From the NCBI RefSeq assembly GCF_002938435.1, contig NZ_POQT01000018.1, forward strand, positions 1 through 64,000: DNA of 64,000 bases. The letters are read 5' to 3'. The translations under genes were made by a program, and so were the position numbers. Source of the stretch: Blastococcus saxobsidens (GTDB lineage: Bacteria > Actinomycetota > Actinomycetes > Mycobacteriales > Geodermatophilaceae). A model generated the notes under the pieces. That model was not told where the DNA came from. It searched no databases and saw nothing but the letters and a program-made list of their open reading frames with translations. Shown here one piece after another: positions 36,816 to 44,924 of this stretch (positions are counted from its first letter, which is position 1; each line of letters starts with the position of its first letter).

Positions 36816-37618
36816 GTGTCCGACGCAGCAGTCCGCCCCCTCGCCCTCGTCACCGGTGCCTCCAGCGGCATCGGGCTCGAGCTGGCCAAGCAGTTCGCCG
36901 AGCACGGCTTCGACCTGATCGTGGTCGCGGAGGACGACGAGCTGGACGCGGCGAAGCTCCAGCTCCAGCAGCGGGGGGCCGCCGTCTCCGACATCCGGGC
37001 CGACCTCACGCGGCGGGCGGAGGTGGAGAAGGTGGTCGCCGCCGTCCGCGGGGCCGGCCGGCCGCTGGACGCCGCCGCGCTCAACGCCGGCGTGGGCGTC
37101 GCGGCCGGTTCGCCGAGACCGACCTCGACGCCGAGATCGGCATGGTGGAGCTGAACTGCGTGTCCACGCTGCACCTGGCCAAGCGGGTCGTGCAGGACAT
37201 GGTGGCGCGGAACGAGGGGCGGATCCTGTTCACCTCCTCGGTCGCCTCCCAGGCCCCCGAGCCGTTCCAGTCGGTCTACTCCGCGACCAAGGCCTTCGTG
37301 CAGTTCCTCGCGCTGGGCATCCGCGAGGAGCTCACCAACACCGGCGTCACCGTCACCGCGCTGCTGCCGGGGCCCACCGAGACGGAATTCTTCGACCGGG
37401 CCGAGGCGACCGACACCAAGCTCGGTGCCAGCGACAGCAAGGACGATCCCGCCCAGGTGGCCCGGCAGGGGTTCGAGGGCCTGATGAAGGGGGAGGCATC
37501 GGTGTTCGCCGGGTCGGGGTCCAGCAAGCTCATGGGCAAGCTGTCGGCCGTGCTCCCCGACGCGATCGCCGGCAAGAGCCACAAGCCGATGCTCCGGCCG
37601 GGGTCCGCGCAGGGCTGA
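36816..37618 (+). pseudogene. SDR-family oxidoreductase with a single-base frameshift
   Basis: The gene starts at GTG 36816 (ribosome site GGAGG) with PLALVTGASSGIGLELAKQF, the Rossmann motif, and AALNAGVGV. Near 37104-37109 the frame shifts by one lost base, and the other frame carries on with FAETDLDAEIGMVELN, ILFTSSVASQ (catalytic Ser) and YSATKAFVQFL (catalytic Tyr and Lys) to 37618. Together they make a normal ~267-residue classical SDR. As written, the first frame ends at 37154 and would lack the active site. It is a recent mutation or a sequencing error in GC-rich DNA. Confidence 0.88.
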
Positions 37619-37629
37619 GCCCGCTGCGG

Positions 37630-37635
37630 CACGAT
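37630..37635 (+). promoter_or_regulatory. -10 box CACGAT of the GNAT gene (leaderless)
   Basis: CACGAT, 6 nt, GTG 37642; located 12 bp after the SDR stop. Confidence 0.45.
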
Positions 37636-37641
37636 GGCGGG

Positions 37642-38190
37642 GTGGAGCCGCCCGAGCTGACCCCTGGCCCGCTGGGGATGCGGCCGTGGCGGGACGACGA
37701 CGTCGACGCCCTGTTCGCCGCCCAGCAGGACCCGGTCGCGCGGCTGTGGTCGGGCACCGGGGGTGTCTCCTCGCGGGCGGACGCCGTCGCGCTGCTCGCC
37801 ACGCTGCGCACGGACGCCGACCGCGCGTCGTGGGCGGTCGTGGACGGCGCCACGGGGGAGCTGCTCGGCTCGGTGTCGGTTCACTCGATCGACCCGCGCC
37901 AGGGCGACGCACAGATCGGCTACTGGACCGCGCCGCCCGCCCGTGGCCGCGGAGTGGCACCGACCGCCGTGGACGCCGCCTGCCGCTGGGCCTTCGACGC
38001 GCTGCCGGTCGAGCGCATCGAGCTGTGCCACGCCGTGGAGAACGCCGCGTCGGCGCGGGTCGCGGAGAAGGCCGGCTTCACCTACGAGGGGCGGCTGCGC
38101 CGGTCCTTCCGGTACGGCGACGGCGTGAAGCACGACGAGCTGCTGTGGGCCCGGCTGGACGACGACCCGGCGCCGTCCCTGCCGGGCTGA
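37642..38190 (+). CDS. GNAT N-acetyltransferase (RimJ/RimL type)
   Basis: 182 residues. The pattern [50 protein letters not shown] (the acetyl-CoA loop, R-G-R-G-V-A) and [19 protein letters not shown] is the RimJ/RimL/SpeG-like GNAT fold, which acetylates protein N-termini, polyamines or small amines. The acceptor is not predictable. It has its own leaderless promoter and is convergent with a hydrolase gene. Confidence 0.9.
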   Translation: MEPPELTPGPLGMRPWRDDDVDALFAAQQDPVARLWSGTGGVSSRADAVALLATLRTDADRASWAVVDGATGELLGSVSVHSIDPRQGDAQIGYWTAPPARGRGVAPTAVDAACRWAFDALPVERIELCHAVENAASARVAEKAGFTYEGRLRRSFRYGDGVKHDELLWARLDDDPAPSLPG

Positions 38191-38194
38191 GCGG

Positions 38195-38881
38195 TCACAG
38201 CGCGACGGTCAGGCCCTCGGGTGCCGGGCGGTCCAGCGCCTCGGCGACGTCGCGGCGCATCGGCGCGAGCCCGGCGCCGGCCAGGACGACGTCCCGCACG
38301 AACCCGTGCCACCGGTGGGCGCCGCGCAGCATGCTGTGCCCGCCGGCGACGGTGAACCGGGCCACCCGGGCCCCGGCCTGCTGCGCCCGGACGGCGAACT
38401 CCTCCGACAGGCCCGCCGGCACCCAGCGGTCGCCCCGACCGTGCAGGATCACCACGCTGCGCCCCCGCAGGTGCTCCACCGGCTCGCCGGGGGGCGTCCA
38501 GGGCGCCAGCGCGCAGACCGCGGCCACGCCGTCGTGACCGCCGGCGCGGAGGACGGCCCGCCCGCCCATCGAGTGGCCGACCAGCACGACCGGCAGGTCG
38601 CCGTGCTCGTCGCGGATCCGGTCCAGTGCCCAGCGCACGTCGGCGTAGGCGTCGGCGGCCACCCCGTTCCAGCCGGCCAGGCGGTACCGCAGCAGGCAGG
38701 TGGTGAGCCCCTGAGCCCCGCCCGCGGCGGACACGAACTGCTCGATCGCGCGCATCCGGACCAGCGACAGCGCCCGCTCCTTAGGCGGCTCCACGCTGGC
38801 CACCGTGCCGCCGTGGCAGAACAGCGCGACCGCGCGCGGGCGCCCGGTCGCCGGGTGGGTCTCCAGGACCGGCGCGGTCAC
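38195..38881 (-). CDS. Alpha/beta hydrolase
   Basis: 228 residues. The nucleophile elbow is GHSMGG (about residues 99-104), an oxyanion-side strand is [10 protein letters not shown], the acid lies in HGRGDRWVP and the His in VAGGHSML. All triad members are present. It resembles serine hydrolases/dienelactone-hydrolase relatives; the substrate is unknown. ATG overlaps the stop of the small membrane protein gene upstream, so the two form a unit. Confidence 0.85.
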   Translation of the reverse strand: MTAPVLETHPATGRPRAVALFCHGGTVASVEPPKERALSLVRMRAIEQFVSAAGGAQGLTTCLLRYRLAGWNGVAADAYADVRWALDRIRDEHGDLPVVLVGHSMGGRAVLRAGGHDGVAAVCALAPWTPPGEPVEHLRGRSVVILHGRGDRWVPAGLSEEFAVRAQQAGARVARFTVAGGHSMLRGAHRWHGFVRDVVLAGAGLAPMRRDVAEALDRPAPEGLTVAL

Positions 38882-39090
38882 CGGCGCCGGCCTCCGCGCC
38901 CGCCACCGCGCAGCGTCGCCCGGGCGCGGTCACCGAGCTCCCCGGCCTTGAGCAGGGCGCCGCTGATCCGCGAGGGACCCCCGCGCCGCTCCAGGGCCCG
39001 GCCGATCCTGCGCAGCAGGCCGGTGGCCAGCGGGACGACGACGGTGAGGAGCAGCCAGGTGCGCAGCCGGGCGGTGAGGAAGAGCCACAT
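38878..39090 (-). CDS. Small membrane protein, unknown
   Basis: 70 residues: one membrane helix ([14 protein letters not shown], about residues 13-26) followed by a strongly basic, Gly/Arg-rich tail ending GGGRGGRRR. Ribosome site GGAG precedes ATG 39090. It overlaps the alpha/beta hydrolase start by 4 bp. No family recognised. Confidence 0.6.
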   Translation of the reverse strand: MWLFLTARLRTWLLLTVVVPLATGLLRRIGRALERRGGPSRISGALLKAGELGDRARATLRGGGRGGRRR

Positions 39091-39130
39091 GGTCTCCAGC
39101 CTTCCCCGCCGGACCGTGCCGGAACCCCGG

Positions 39131-40153
39131 TCAGCCGTCCTCGGCCGCGAGCCGGACGATCATCTTGCCGGTGTTGCCGCCGCGCAGGAGGTCGAGGAAG
39201 GTGTCCACCGCGTTCTCCAGCCCCTCCCGCACGGTCTCCCGGACCACCAGGTCACCGGCGCGCAGCCACTCCGGCACCTGGGCGGCGAACGCCGGCTGCA
39301 GGTCGGTGTGGTCGCCGACGATGAACCCGCGCAGGCTCAGCTTCTTGCTGACCATCTGAAACATGTTCCGCGGCCCGGGCGGCGGCTCGACGGCGTTGTA
39401 GGCGGAGATCGCGCCGCACAGCGCGGCCCGGCCGTGCTCGTTGAACGCGCCGATCGCTGCTTCCAGGTGCTCGCCCCCGACGTTGTCGAAGTAGACGTCG
39501 ATGCCGTCCGGGGCCGCGGCCGCGAGCAGGTCGGCGACGCGCCCGTCGTGGTAGTCGAAGGCCGTGGTGAAGCCGAGCTCCTCGGTCAGCCAGCGCACCT
39601 TGTCCGGTGTCCCGGCGCTGCCGATCACCGCCGACGCCCCGCTCAGCCGGGCGAACTGGCCCACGAGACTGCCGACGGCGCCGGCCGCGCCCGACACGAA
39701 GACGGTGTCGCCCGCCCGGAACTCCGCGAGCCGGAACAGCCCGGCCCAGGCGGTCAGCCCCGGCATTCCCAGGACGCCGAGGTGGTAGCTGGGCGGGATG
39801 CCGGGCAGCTCGGGCAGCACGCGCACGTGCGCGGCGTCGAGGACGGCGACGTCGCGCCATGCGGCGTCGGCGAGGACCAGGGAACCCTCGGGGACGTCGG
39901 CGGACCGCGAGGCGACGACCCGGCCGACGGCGCCGCCGCGCATGGTCTCGCCGATCTCCCACCGGGCGGCGTAGGACTTCCCGGCGTTCATCCGGCCGCG
40001 CATGTACGGGTCGACCGACATCACGAGCATCCGGATGACGACCTGGCCCTCGGCGGGGTCGGGCCGGTCGAGCTCGACCAGCCGGAAGTCGTCGGGGGTG
40101 GGCTCGCCGTGCGGCCGGGCCGCCAGCTGCCATTCACGGGTGCGCACGGTCAC
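39131..40153 (-). CDS. NADP-dependent oxidoreductase (medium-chain reductase, CurA-like)
   Basis: 340 residues. The N-terminal GroES-like domain has [18 protein letters not shown] and [10 protein letters not shown]; the nucleotide domain has [20 protein letters not shown] and [15 protein letters not shown]. There are no zinc-binding cysteines. This is the prostaglandin/curcumin/double-bond reductase branch (CurA, leukotriene B4 dehydrogenase-like), which reduces alpha,beta-unsaturated ketones with NADPH. The GTG start has CATGAT 6 nt upstream, in a promoter region shared with divergent msrA. Confidence 0.9.
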   Translation of the reverse strand: MTVRTREWQLAARPHGEPTPDDFRLVELDRPDPAEGQVVIRMLVMSVDPYMRGRMNAGKSYAARWEIGETMRGGAVGRVVASRSADVPEGSLVLADAAWRDVAVLDAAHVRVLPELPGIPPSYHLGVLGMPGLTAWAGLFRLAEFRAGDTVFVSGAAGAVGSLVGQFARLSGASAVIGSAGTPDKVRWLTEELGFTTAFDYHDGRVADLLAAAAPDGIDVYFDNVGGEHLEAAIGAFNEHGRAALCGAISAYNAVEPPPGPRNMFQMVSKKLSLRGFIVGDHTDLQPAFAAQVPEWLRAGDLVVRETVREGLENAVDTFLDLLRGGNTGKMIVRLAAEDG

Positions 40154-40210
40154 CCGTCGATCATGCGCCCGACCAGGTGCATCGCGTGCCACCGGGTTGC
40201 GACGCCGTCC

Positions 40211-40216
40211 TACGCT
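40211..40216 (+). promoter_or_regulatory. -10 box TACGCT of msrA (leaderless)
   Basis: TACGCT, 6 nt, ATG 40223, with no ribosome site. The divergent oxidoreductase gene has the same arrangement on the other strand. Confidence 0.5.
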
Positions 40217-40222
40217 CGGGAC

Positions 40223-40876
40223 ATGTTGTTCTCCCGTGCCAAGACCGAACTGGTCGCGCCCGAGGGCGCCCTGCCGGGTCGTCCCGACCCGCTGCCGCAC
40301 GTGCCCGAGGTGCACGCGGTCAACGGCAACCGCATCCAGCCGCCGTTCCCCGACGGCATGCAGACCGCCGTCTTCGGTGCCGGGTGCTTCTGGGGCGTGG
40401 AGAAGGTCTTCTGGGAGACCCCGGGCATCTACTCGACCGCCGCGGGCTACGCGGGCGGGTACACCCGGAACCCGACCTACGACGAGGTCTGCTCGGCGCG
40501 CACCGGGCACACCGAGGTGGTTCTCGTCGTGTTCGACCCCGCGGTGATCTCCTACGAGCGGCTGCTCAAGGTCTTCTGGGAGGACCACGACCCGACGCAG
40601 GGCATGCGGCAGGGCAACGACATCGGCACCCAGTACCGCTCGGCGATCTACTACGCGTCGCCCGAGCAGGAGCAGGCCGCACGGGCCACCCGGGACGCCT
40701 ACCAGGAGCGGCTGCAGGCGGCCGGCTACGGCGAGATCACCACCGAGATCGCGCCGCTGGGCCAGTTCTTCTACGCCGAGGACTACCACCAGCAGTACCT
40801 CTACAAGGTGCCGAACGGCTACTGCCCCGTGCACTCGACCGGCGTCTCCTGCCCGGTCGGCCTGCCCGGCGTCTGA
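40223..40876 (+). CDS. msrA: Peptide methionine-S-sulfoxide reductase A
   Basis: 217 residues. The catalytic site GAGCFWGVE has the nucleophilic C55; [24 protein letters not shown] and [10 protein letters not shown] line the substrate pocket; resolving cysteines sit in [16 protein letters not shown]. The ~40-residue N-terminal extension is usual for actinobacterial MsrA. It repairs methionine S-sulfoxide in oxidised proteins. A palindromic repeat lies just past the stop. Confidence 0.96.
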   Translation: MLFSRAKTELVAPEGALPGRPDPLPHVPEVHAVNGNRIQPPFPDGMQTAVFGAGCFWGVEKVFWETPGIYSTAAGYAGGYTRNPTYDEVCSARTGHTEVVLVVFDPAVISYERLLKVFWEDHDPTQGMRQGNDIGTQYRSAIYYASPEQEQAARATRDAYQERLQAAGYGEITTEIAPLGQFFYAEDYHQQYLYKVPNGYCPVHSTGVSCPVGLPGV

Positions 40877-40887
40877 CGCGCCCCACG

Positions 40888-40953
40888 CCAGGCATGGGAA
40901 GCGATACCTGCGTCTTCCGCGCCGCTGACGCAGGTGATGCTTCCCATGCCTGG
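40888..40953. repeat. Long intergenic palindrome, copy B
   Basis: Arms of 27 bp (40888-40914 and 40927-40953) match at 24 positions around a short middle. The left arm begins CCAGGCATGGGAAGCGATAC; the right arm differs at three adjacent bases. It follows msrA and ends 5 bp before the -10 box of the dehalogenase gene. Confidence 0.88.
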
Positions 40954-40958
40954 CCTGG

Positions 40959-40964
40959 CAGGGT
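40959..40964 (+). promoter_or_regulatory. -10 box CAGGGT of the dehalogenase gene (leaderless)
   Basis: CAGGGT, 6 nt, ATG 40971; it directly follows the right arm of palindrome copy B, so the hairpin occupies the -35 region. Confidence 0.4.
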
Positions 40965-40970
40965 GGCGGC

Positions 40971-41885
40971 ATGGAGATCCTCCGGACGCCGGACGAGCGG
41001 TTCGCCGACCTGCCCGACTTCCCGTACCAGGCCCGCTACGTGGCGGTCGACAGCGGCGACGGCGGGCGGCTGCGGGTCGCCCACCTCGACGAGGGACCGG
41101 CCGACGGCGAGACGGTCCTGCTGCTGCACGGCGAACCGTCGTGGTCCTTCCTCTACCGGCGGATGATCCCGGTGCTGGTGGACGCCGGGCTGCGCGTCGT
41201 CGCGCCGGACCTGGTCGGTTTCGGCCGCTCGGACAAGCCGGCCGCCCGGGACGACTACAGCTACGCCCGGCACGTCGGGTGGATGCGCCAGGCGCTGCTC
41301 GACGAGCTCGACCTGCGCGACGTCACCGTCGTCGGGCAGGACTGGGGCGGGCTGATCGGGCTGCGCCTGGTCGCGGAGAACCCCGACCGGTTCGCCCGGG
41401 TCGTCGTCGCCAACACCGGCCTGCCCACCGGTGACCAGCCGATGAGCGAGGCGTTCCTGGCGTGGCAGCGGTTCTCCCAGGAGAGCCCGGACTTCCAGGT
41501 CGGCCGGATCGTCGGCAACGGCACGGTCGCCGGCCTGTCCCCGGAGGTCGTCGCCGCCTACGACGCGCCCTTCCCCGACGACTCGTACAAGGCCGGCGCG
41601 CGGATGTTCCCCGCGCTGGTGCCCACGGCACCCGATGACCCTGCGGCGGCGGCCAACCGGGCGGCCTGGCAGGTGCTCACCCGGTGGGAGAAGCCCTTCC
41701 TCACCGCGTTCTCCGACTCCGACCCGATCACCGGCGGAGGCGAGCGGGCCTTCCAGAAGCTGGTGCCCGGGGCGCAGGGGATGGCGCACACCACTCTGCC
41801 CGGCGGCGGGCACTTCCTGCAGGAGGACGTCGGCCCCGAGCTGGCCCGCGTCGTCGTGGAGCTGATCGCCGCGACCCCGCGGTGA
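40971..41885 (+). CDS. dhmA: Haloalkane dehalogenase (HLD-I, DhlA/DhmA-like)
   Basis: 304 residues, close to DhlA (310). The nucleophile D124 and halide-binding W125 are in VVGQDWGG; LLHGEPSWSFLYRRMIP supplies the oxyanion strand with the HGEP motif; the catalytic His is in LPGGGHFLQED. The cap region and length fit subfamily I. The enzyme hydrolyses carbon-halogen bonds to alcohols, but natural substrates of such homologues are mostly unknown. Its stop overlaps the GTG of the methyltransferase gene. Confidence 0.9.
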   Translation: MEILRTPDERFADLPDFPYQARYVAVDSGDGGRLRVAHLDEGPADGETVLLLHGEPSWSFLYRRMIPVLVDAGLRVVAPDLVGFGRSDKPAARDDYSYARHVGWMRQALLDELDLRDVTVVGQDWGGLIGLRLVAENPDRFARVVVANTGLPTGDQPMSEAFLAWQRFSQESPDFQVGRIVGNGTVAGLSPEVVAAYDAPFPDDSYKAGARMFPALVPTAPDDPAAAANRAAWQVLTRWEKPFLTAFSDSDPITGGGERAFQKLVPGAQGMAHTTLPGGGHFLQEDVGPELARVVVELIAATPR

Positions 41886-43006
41886 GCTCCCCCGAGGAGT
41901 TCTTCGCCCGGTTGGGTCGCGCCCCGGACGTCGAGGCCCCCGATCTGGTGGCCGTCGACGCCACCGACCGGCTGCTGCTGGACGAGGCCGCTGCCACCCT
42001 CGCCCTCTGCGGGCCCGGCGAGGTGGCCGTCGTCGACGACGGGTACGGCGCCCTCACCCTGGGCGCGGTGGCGCTGCACGGCGCGAGCGACGTGCGGGTG
42101 AGCCAGGACCTGCTGGTCGGGGAGCTCGCCCTGGCCCGCAACGCCGAGCAGCTGGGCCTTCCCGGCTCCTACCGGTCGCTGCCGCTGGACGCCGGGCTCG
42201 CCGCCGGTGCCCGGCTGGTGCTGGTGCAGGCGCCCAAGGGCCTGGAGGCGCTGCGGGAGATCGCGGAGGTGGTGGCCTCGTCGGCCGCGCCGGACGTGAC
42301 GGTGCTGGTCGGCGGCCGGGTCAAGCACATGACGCACGCGATGAACGACGTCCTGCGGGAGTCCTTCACCGACGTCTCGGCAACCCTCGCGCGGCAGAAG
42401 TCGCGCGTGCTGGTGGCCCGCGGTCCCCGCCCGCACGGCTCGTCCTTCCCGCGCCGCCAGGTGCACACCGACCCGCCGATGACCGTCTGCGCGCACGGCG
42501 CCGCGTTCGCCGGCACGAGGATCGACATCGGCACCCGCGTGCTGCTCGGCTCGCTCGACCGCATGGCCGCGGCCGGCACCGCGCTCGACCTGGGTTGCGG
42601 CACCGGTGTGCTGGCGGTCGCGCTGGCGCAGGCCCGGCCGGACCTGCGGGTGGTCGCGGCCGACCAGTCCGCCGCCGCGGTCGCCTCCGCCCGGGCCACG
42701 GCCGACGCCAACGGGGTGGGGGAGCGGGTCGAGGTCGTGCGCGACGCCGCCGCCGCCTCGCTGCCCGACGCGAGCGTGGACCTGGTCGTCTGCAACCCGC
42801 CGTTCCACGTCGGCGCCGCCGTGGTCACCACCGCAGCCGACCGGCTCTTCGTGGCGGCCGCGCGGGTGCTGCGGCCCGGTGGCGAGCTCTGGACCGTCTA
42901 CAACAGCACCCTCAGGTACAAGCCGGTGCTGGGGCGGACGGTCGGCCCGACGTCGCTGGTGGCGCGGACGCCCAAGTTCACGGTCACCGTCTCCCACCGC
43001 CGCTGA
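41882..43006 (+). CDS. rRNA (guanine-N2)-methyltransferase-like protein (RsmC/RlmG family)
   Basis: 374 residues with the tandem arrangement of RsmC/RlmG: a degenerate N-terminal MTase-like domain (about 1-185; VAVVDDGYGALTLGA) and an active C-terminal domain (about 190-374). SAM binding shows as ALDLGCGTGVLAVALA; the target-base motif NPPFH is at 305-309. Such enzymes make m2G in 16S or 23S rRNA; which guanine cannot be told. The GTG start overlaps the dehalogenase stop. A GNRA-loop hairpin terminator follows 200 bp downstream. Confidence 0.88.
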   Translation: MSSPEEFFARLGRAPDVEAPDLVAVDATDRLLLDEAAATLALCGPGEVAVVDDGYGALTLGAVALHGASDVRVSQDLLVGELALARNAEQLGLPGSYRSLPLDAGLAAGARLVLVQAPKGLEALREIAEVVASSAAPDVTVLVGGRVKHMTHAMNDVLRESFTDVSATLARQKSRVLVARGPRPHGSSFPRRQVHTDPPMTVCAHGAAFAGTRIDIGTRVLLGSLDRMAAAGTALDLGCGTGVLAVALAQARPDLRVVAADQSAAAVASARATADANGVGERVEVVRDAAAASLPDASVDLVVCNPPFHVGAAVVTTAADRLFVAAARVLRPGGELWTVYNSTLRYKPVLGRTVGPTSLVARTPKFTVTVSHRR

Positions 43007-43205
43007 CCGTCCGCACTTCCGGAAGAAATAGGTTCCGACCCATCTCGGGCGGGTTTACGGAACGAGGAAGGTTCATCGATCGGGTGATTCCGCTGTAGTA
43101 GTTCCAGCGAGCCGCCGATGAAGGGGGCATGGCGCCGATCCGGCGCAGCAGAGACTTGGTCGCGGGGCCCGGCGCAAGACGCGGCGACGGGGCGACCTGG
43201 GGGGA

Positions 43206-43237
43206 CGGCGGCGGTGGGAGCGATCCCACCGCCGCCG
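43206..43237. terminator. 14-bp GC hairpin with GCGA tetraloop
   Basis: CGGCGGCGGTGGGA and its exact complement enclose GCGA, a GNRA tetraloop. It lies between the convergent methyltransferase and phosphoribosyltransferase genes and probably terminates both. The 200 bp before it (43007-43205) are less GC-rich and hold no gene I can support. Confidence 0.8.
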
Positions 43238-43258
43238 ATCTGCGTCCCGGCCGGGTGG

Positions 43259-43753
43259 TCAGTGCCCGGAGGAGCCCGCCCGCCGCCGCACCGGCGGCTC
43301 GGCCGACCAGGGGAAGTCGATCCAGCGGTCGGTCCGGCGCCAGACGTAGTCGCAGCGCACCAGCGAGCCGGGCTTCTCGTAGATGACCGCGGTGCGGACG
43401 TCGGCGACGTAGCCGGCGCAGAACGACCGGACCAGCTCGAGGGTCTTGCCGGTGTCCGCCACGTCGTCGGCCACGAGCACGTTGGCCCCGGTCAGGTCGA
43501 CCACGTCGAGGGTCGGTGGGAGCACCACCGGCAGGTCCAGCCGCTCGTCCACCCCCGTGTAGAACTCCACGTTCATCACGAAGAGGTTCTTGACGTCCAG
43601 CGCGTAGCCCAGGGCCCCGCCGAGGAAGAGCCCGCCACGGGCGATGGACAGCACCAGGTCCGGTTCGAAGCCGTCGGCGGCGACCTGCCGGGCCAGCTCA
43701 CGGCTGGCCGTGCCGAACGCCTCGTAGGTCAGGACTTCACGGTCGTCGCTCAC
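43259..43753 (-). CDS. Phosphoribosyltransferase (type I)
   Basis: 164 residues. The PRPP-binding motif is VLVADDVADTGKTLEL; an upstream loop is LVLSIARGGLFLGGALGYAL, and FVMNVEFYTG resembles the purine-salvage/xanthine-type members. Type I PRTases attach phosphoribose to a base. The base is not certain; the C-terminal YVWRRTDRWIDFPWS resembles hypoxanthine/guanine-type enzymes. The GTG start (43753) has CACCAT 7 nt upstream. Confidence 0.85.
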   Translation of the reverse strand: MSDDREVLTYEAFGTASRELARQVAADGFEPDLVLSIARGGLFLGGALGYALDVKNLFVMNVEFYTGVDERLDLPVVLPPTLDVVDLTGANVLVADDVADTGKTLELVRSFCAGYVADVRTAVIYEKPGSLVRCDYVWRRTDRWIDFPWSAEPPVRRRAGSSGH

Positions 43754-43855
43754 GGCGTCGATGGTGCACGTGAAACATCGTCGCCGGGGGCGGGAGGCCG
43801 CTCGTGCCACCGGTACCGGCCCGGTGGCGACGTCGTCACGGACATGCCCCACACT

Positions 43856-43885
43856 GTTCAACCATCCGGCGTTCAACCATCCGGC
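43856..43885 (+). repeat. Tandem 15-bp duplication
   Basis: GTTCAACCATCCGGC occurs twice without a gap, 32 bp before the start of the MEDS-HATPase gene. It could be a duplicated regulator site or a replication slip. Confidence 0.7.
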
Positions 43886-43916
43886 CGAGGCGCGGCCGCG
43901 GACCACTGAGGACTGC

Positions 43917-44912
43917 ATGAGCGAGGCGGTGGACGCAGGCACGACCCGTGCCGCTGTGCCGGCACTCGACGGCGCCCAGCCGCACGCGCACGTGGGGCTG
44001 CTGTTCGGTTCCGACGCAGAGATGCTGGCCGGTGTCGTGCCCTTCGTCGAGGCGGGCCTCCTGGCCGGGGACCTGATCCTGGTCTCCTGCCCGCCGGCCA
44101 CCGTCGCGCTGATCACCGGAGCACTGGGCGACCGTGCGGCCGAGGTCGCCGTCGACGAGCGGATCTGCCTGATCGGTACCCGGGTCGCCGATGCGACGGG
44201 TGTGACCGCCGAGTGGGTGCAGCGGGCGCGGGCCGCCCGGTCCGGACGGTTGCGGCTCGTCACGCAGGTGCGGTTCGGGACCGCACCGCGGAGCCGGCGC
44301 GAGGGGCTCCGGTACGAGGCCGCGGTGAACCCGGGCCTGGCGGGGCAGCCGGTGTCGGTGCTGTGCCTGTTCGACCGCCGGGAGCTCCCCGCGGACGTGC
44401 TGGGCGGGGTCGCGCGGACGCACCCCCTGCTGATCTCCGGCGGCGCCGTGCGGCCGAGCGGCGAGTTCGGCGATCAGCGGGACTACGTCCGGCGGCTGCC
44501 GGTGCCCCGCGAGTCGTTCGAGGACGCCGGCCCGGTGTTCGGCGTGACCGACGCAGAGTCGCTGGCCGCCCTGCGGGCCGCTCTCCGCGCGGTGATGTCG
44601 GAGCGGGTGAGCGACCCGGACCTGGCCGAGGACCTGCACTTCGCGGCCAGCGAGATCGCCTCGAACGCGTTCCGGCACGGCGCCCGGCCGGTCTCGGCGA
44701 AGGTGTGGGTGTCCGACGACCGGCTGGTCTGCGCCATCAGCGACAGCGGGCCCGGGTTCGACGACCCGTTCACGGGTTTCCGTCCCGCGCACGGGGACGA
44801 CCTCGCGCTGGGCGGCATGGGGCTGTGGCTGGCGCGGAAGCTGTGGGACCACGTGGACGTCCTGCCCCGGCCCGGGGGTGTCACCGTCCGGCTCAGCACC
44901 CGCCTGAGCTGA
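43917..44912 (+). CDS. MEDS-HATPase sensor / anti-sigma-like regulatory kinase
   Basis: 331 residues. The N-terminal MEDS (DcmR-like) sensory domain (about 20-180; HAHVGLLFGSDAEMLAGVVPF) is common ahead of GHKL kinases in actinobacteria. The C-terminal HATPase_c domain (about 205-328) has HFAASEIASNAFRHGARP (N box), ISDSGPGFDDPF and LGGMGLWLARKLWDHV. There is no phospho-acceptor His domain, so it is more likely a RsbW-like switch kinase than a two-component histidine kinase. ATG 43917 follows GAGG at a fair distance. It is convergent with the PAS-GGDEF gene. Confidence 0.87.
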   Translation: MSEAVDAGTTRAAVPALDGAQPHAHVGLLFGSDAEMLAGVVPFVEAGLLAGDLILVSCPPATVALITGALGDRAAEVAVDERICLIGTRVADATGVTAEWVQRARAARSGRLRLVTQVRFGTAPRSRREGLRYEAAVNPGLAGQPVSVLCLFDRRELPADVLGGVARTHPLLISGGAVRPSGEFGDQRDYVRRLPVPRESFEDAGPVFGVTDAESLAALRAALRAVMSERVSDPDLAEDLHFAASEIASNAFRHGARPVSAKVWVSDDRLVCAISDSGPGFDDPFTGFRPAHGDDLALGGMGLWLARKLWDHVDVLPRPGGVTVRLSTRLS

Positions 44913-44924
44913 CCCCGGGGCCGG

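Noticed and set aside
43118-43386. Small plus-strand ORFs after the methyltransferase gene
   Set aside because: They run through the hairpin terminator and the antisense of the PRTase gene; no domain seen.
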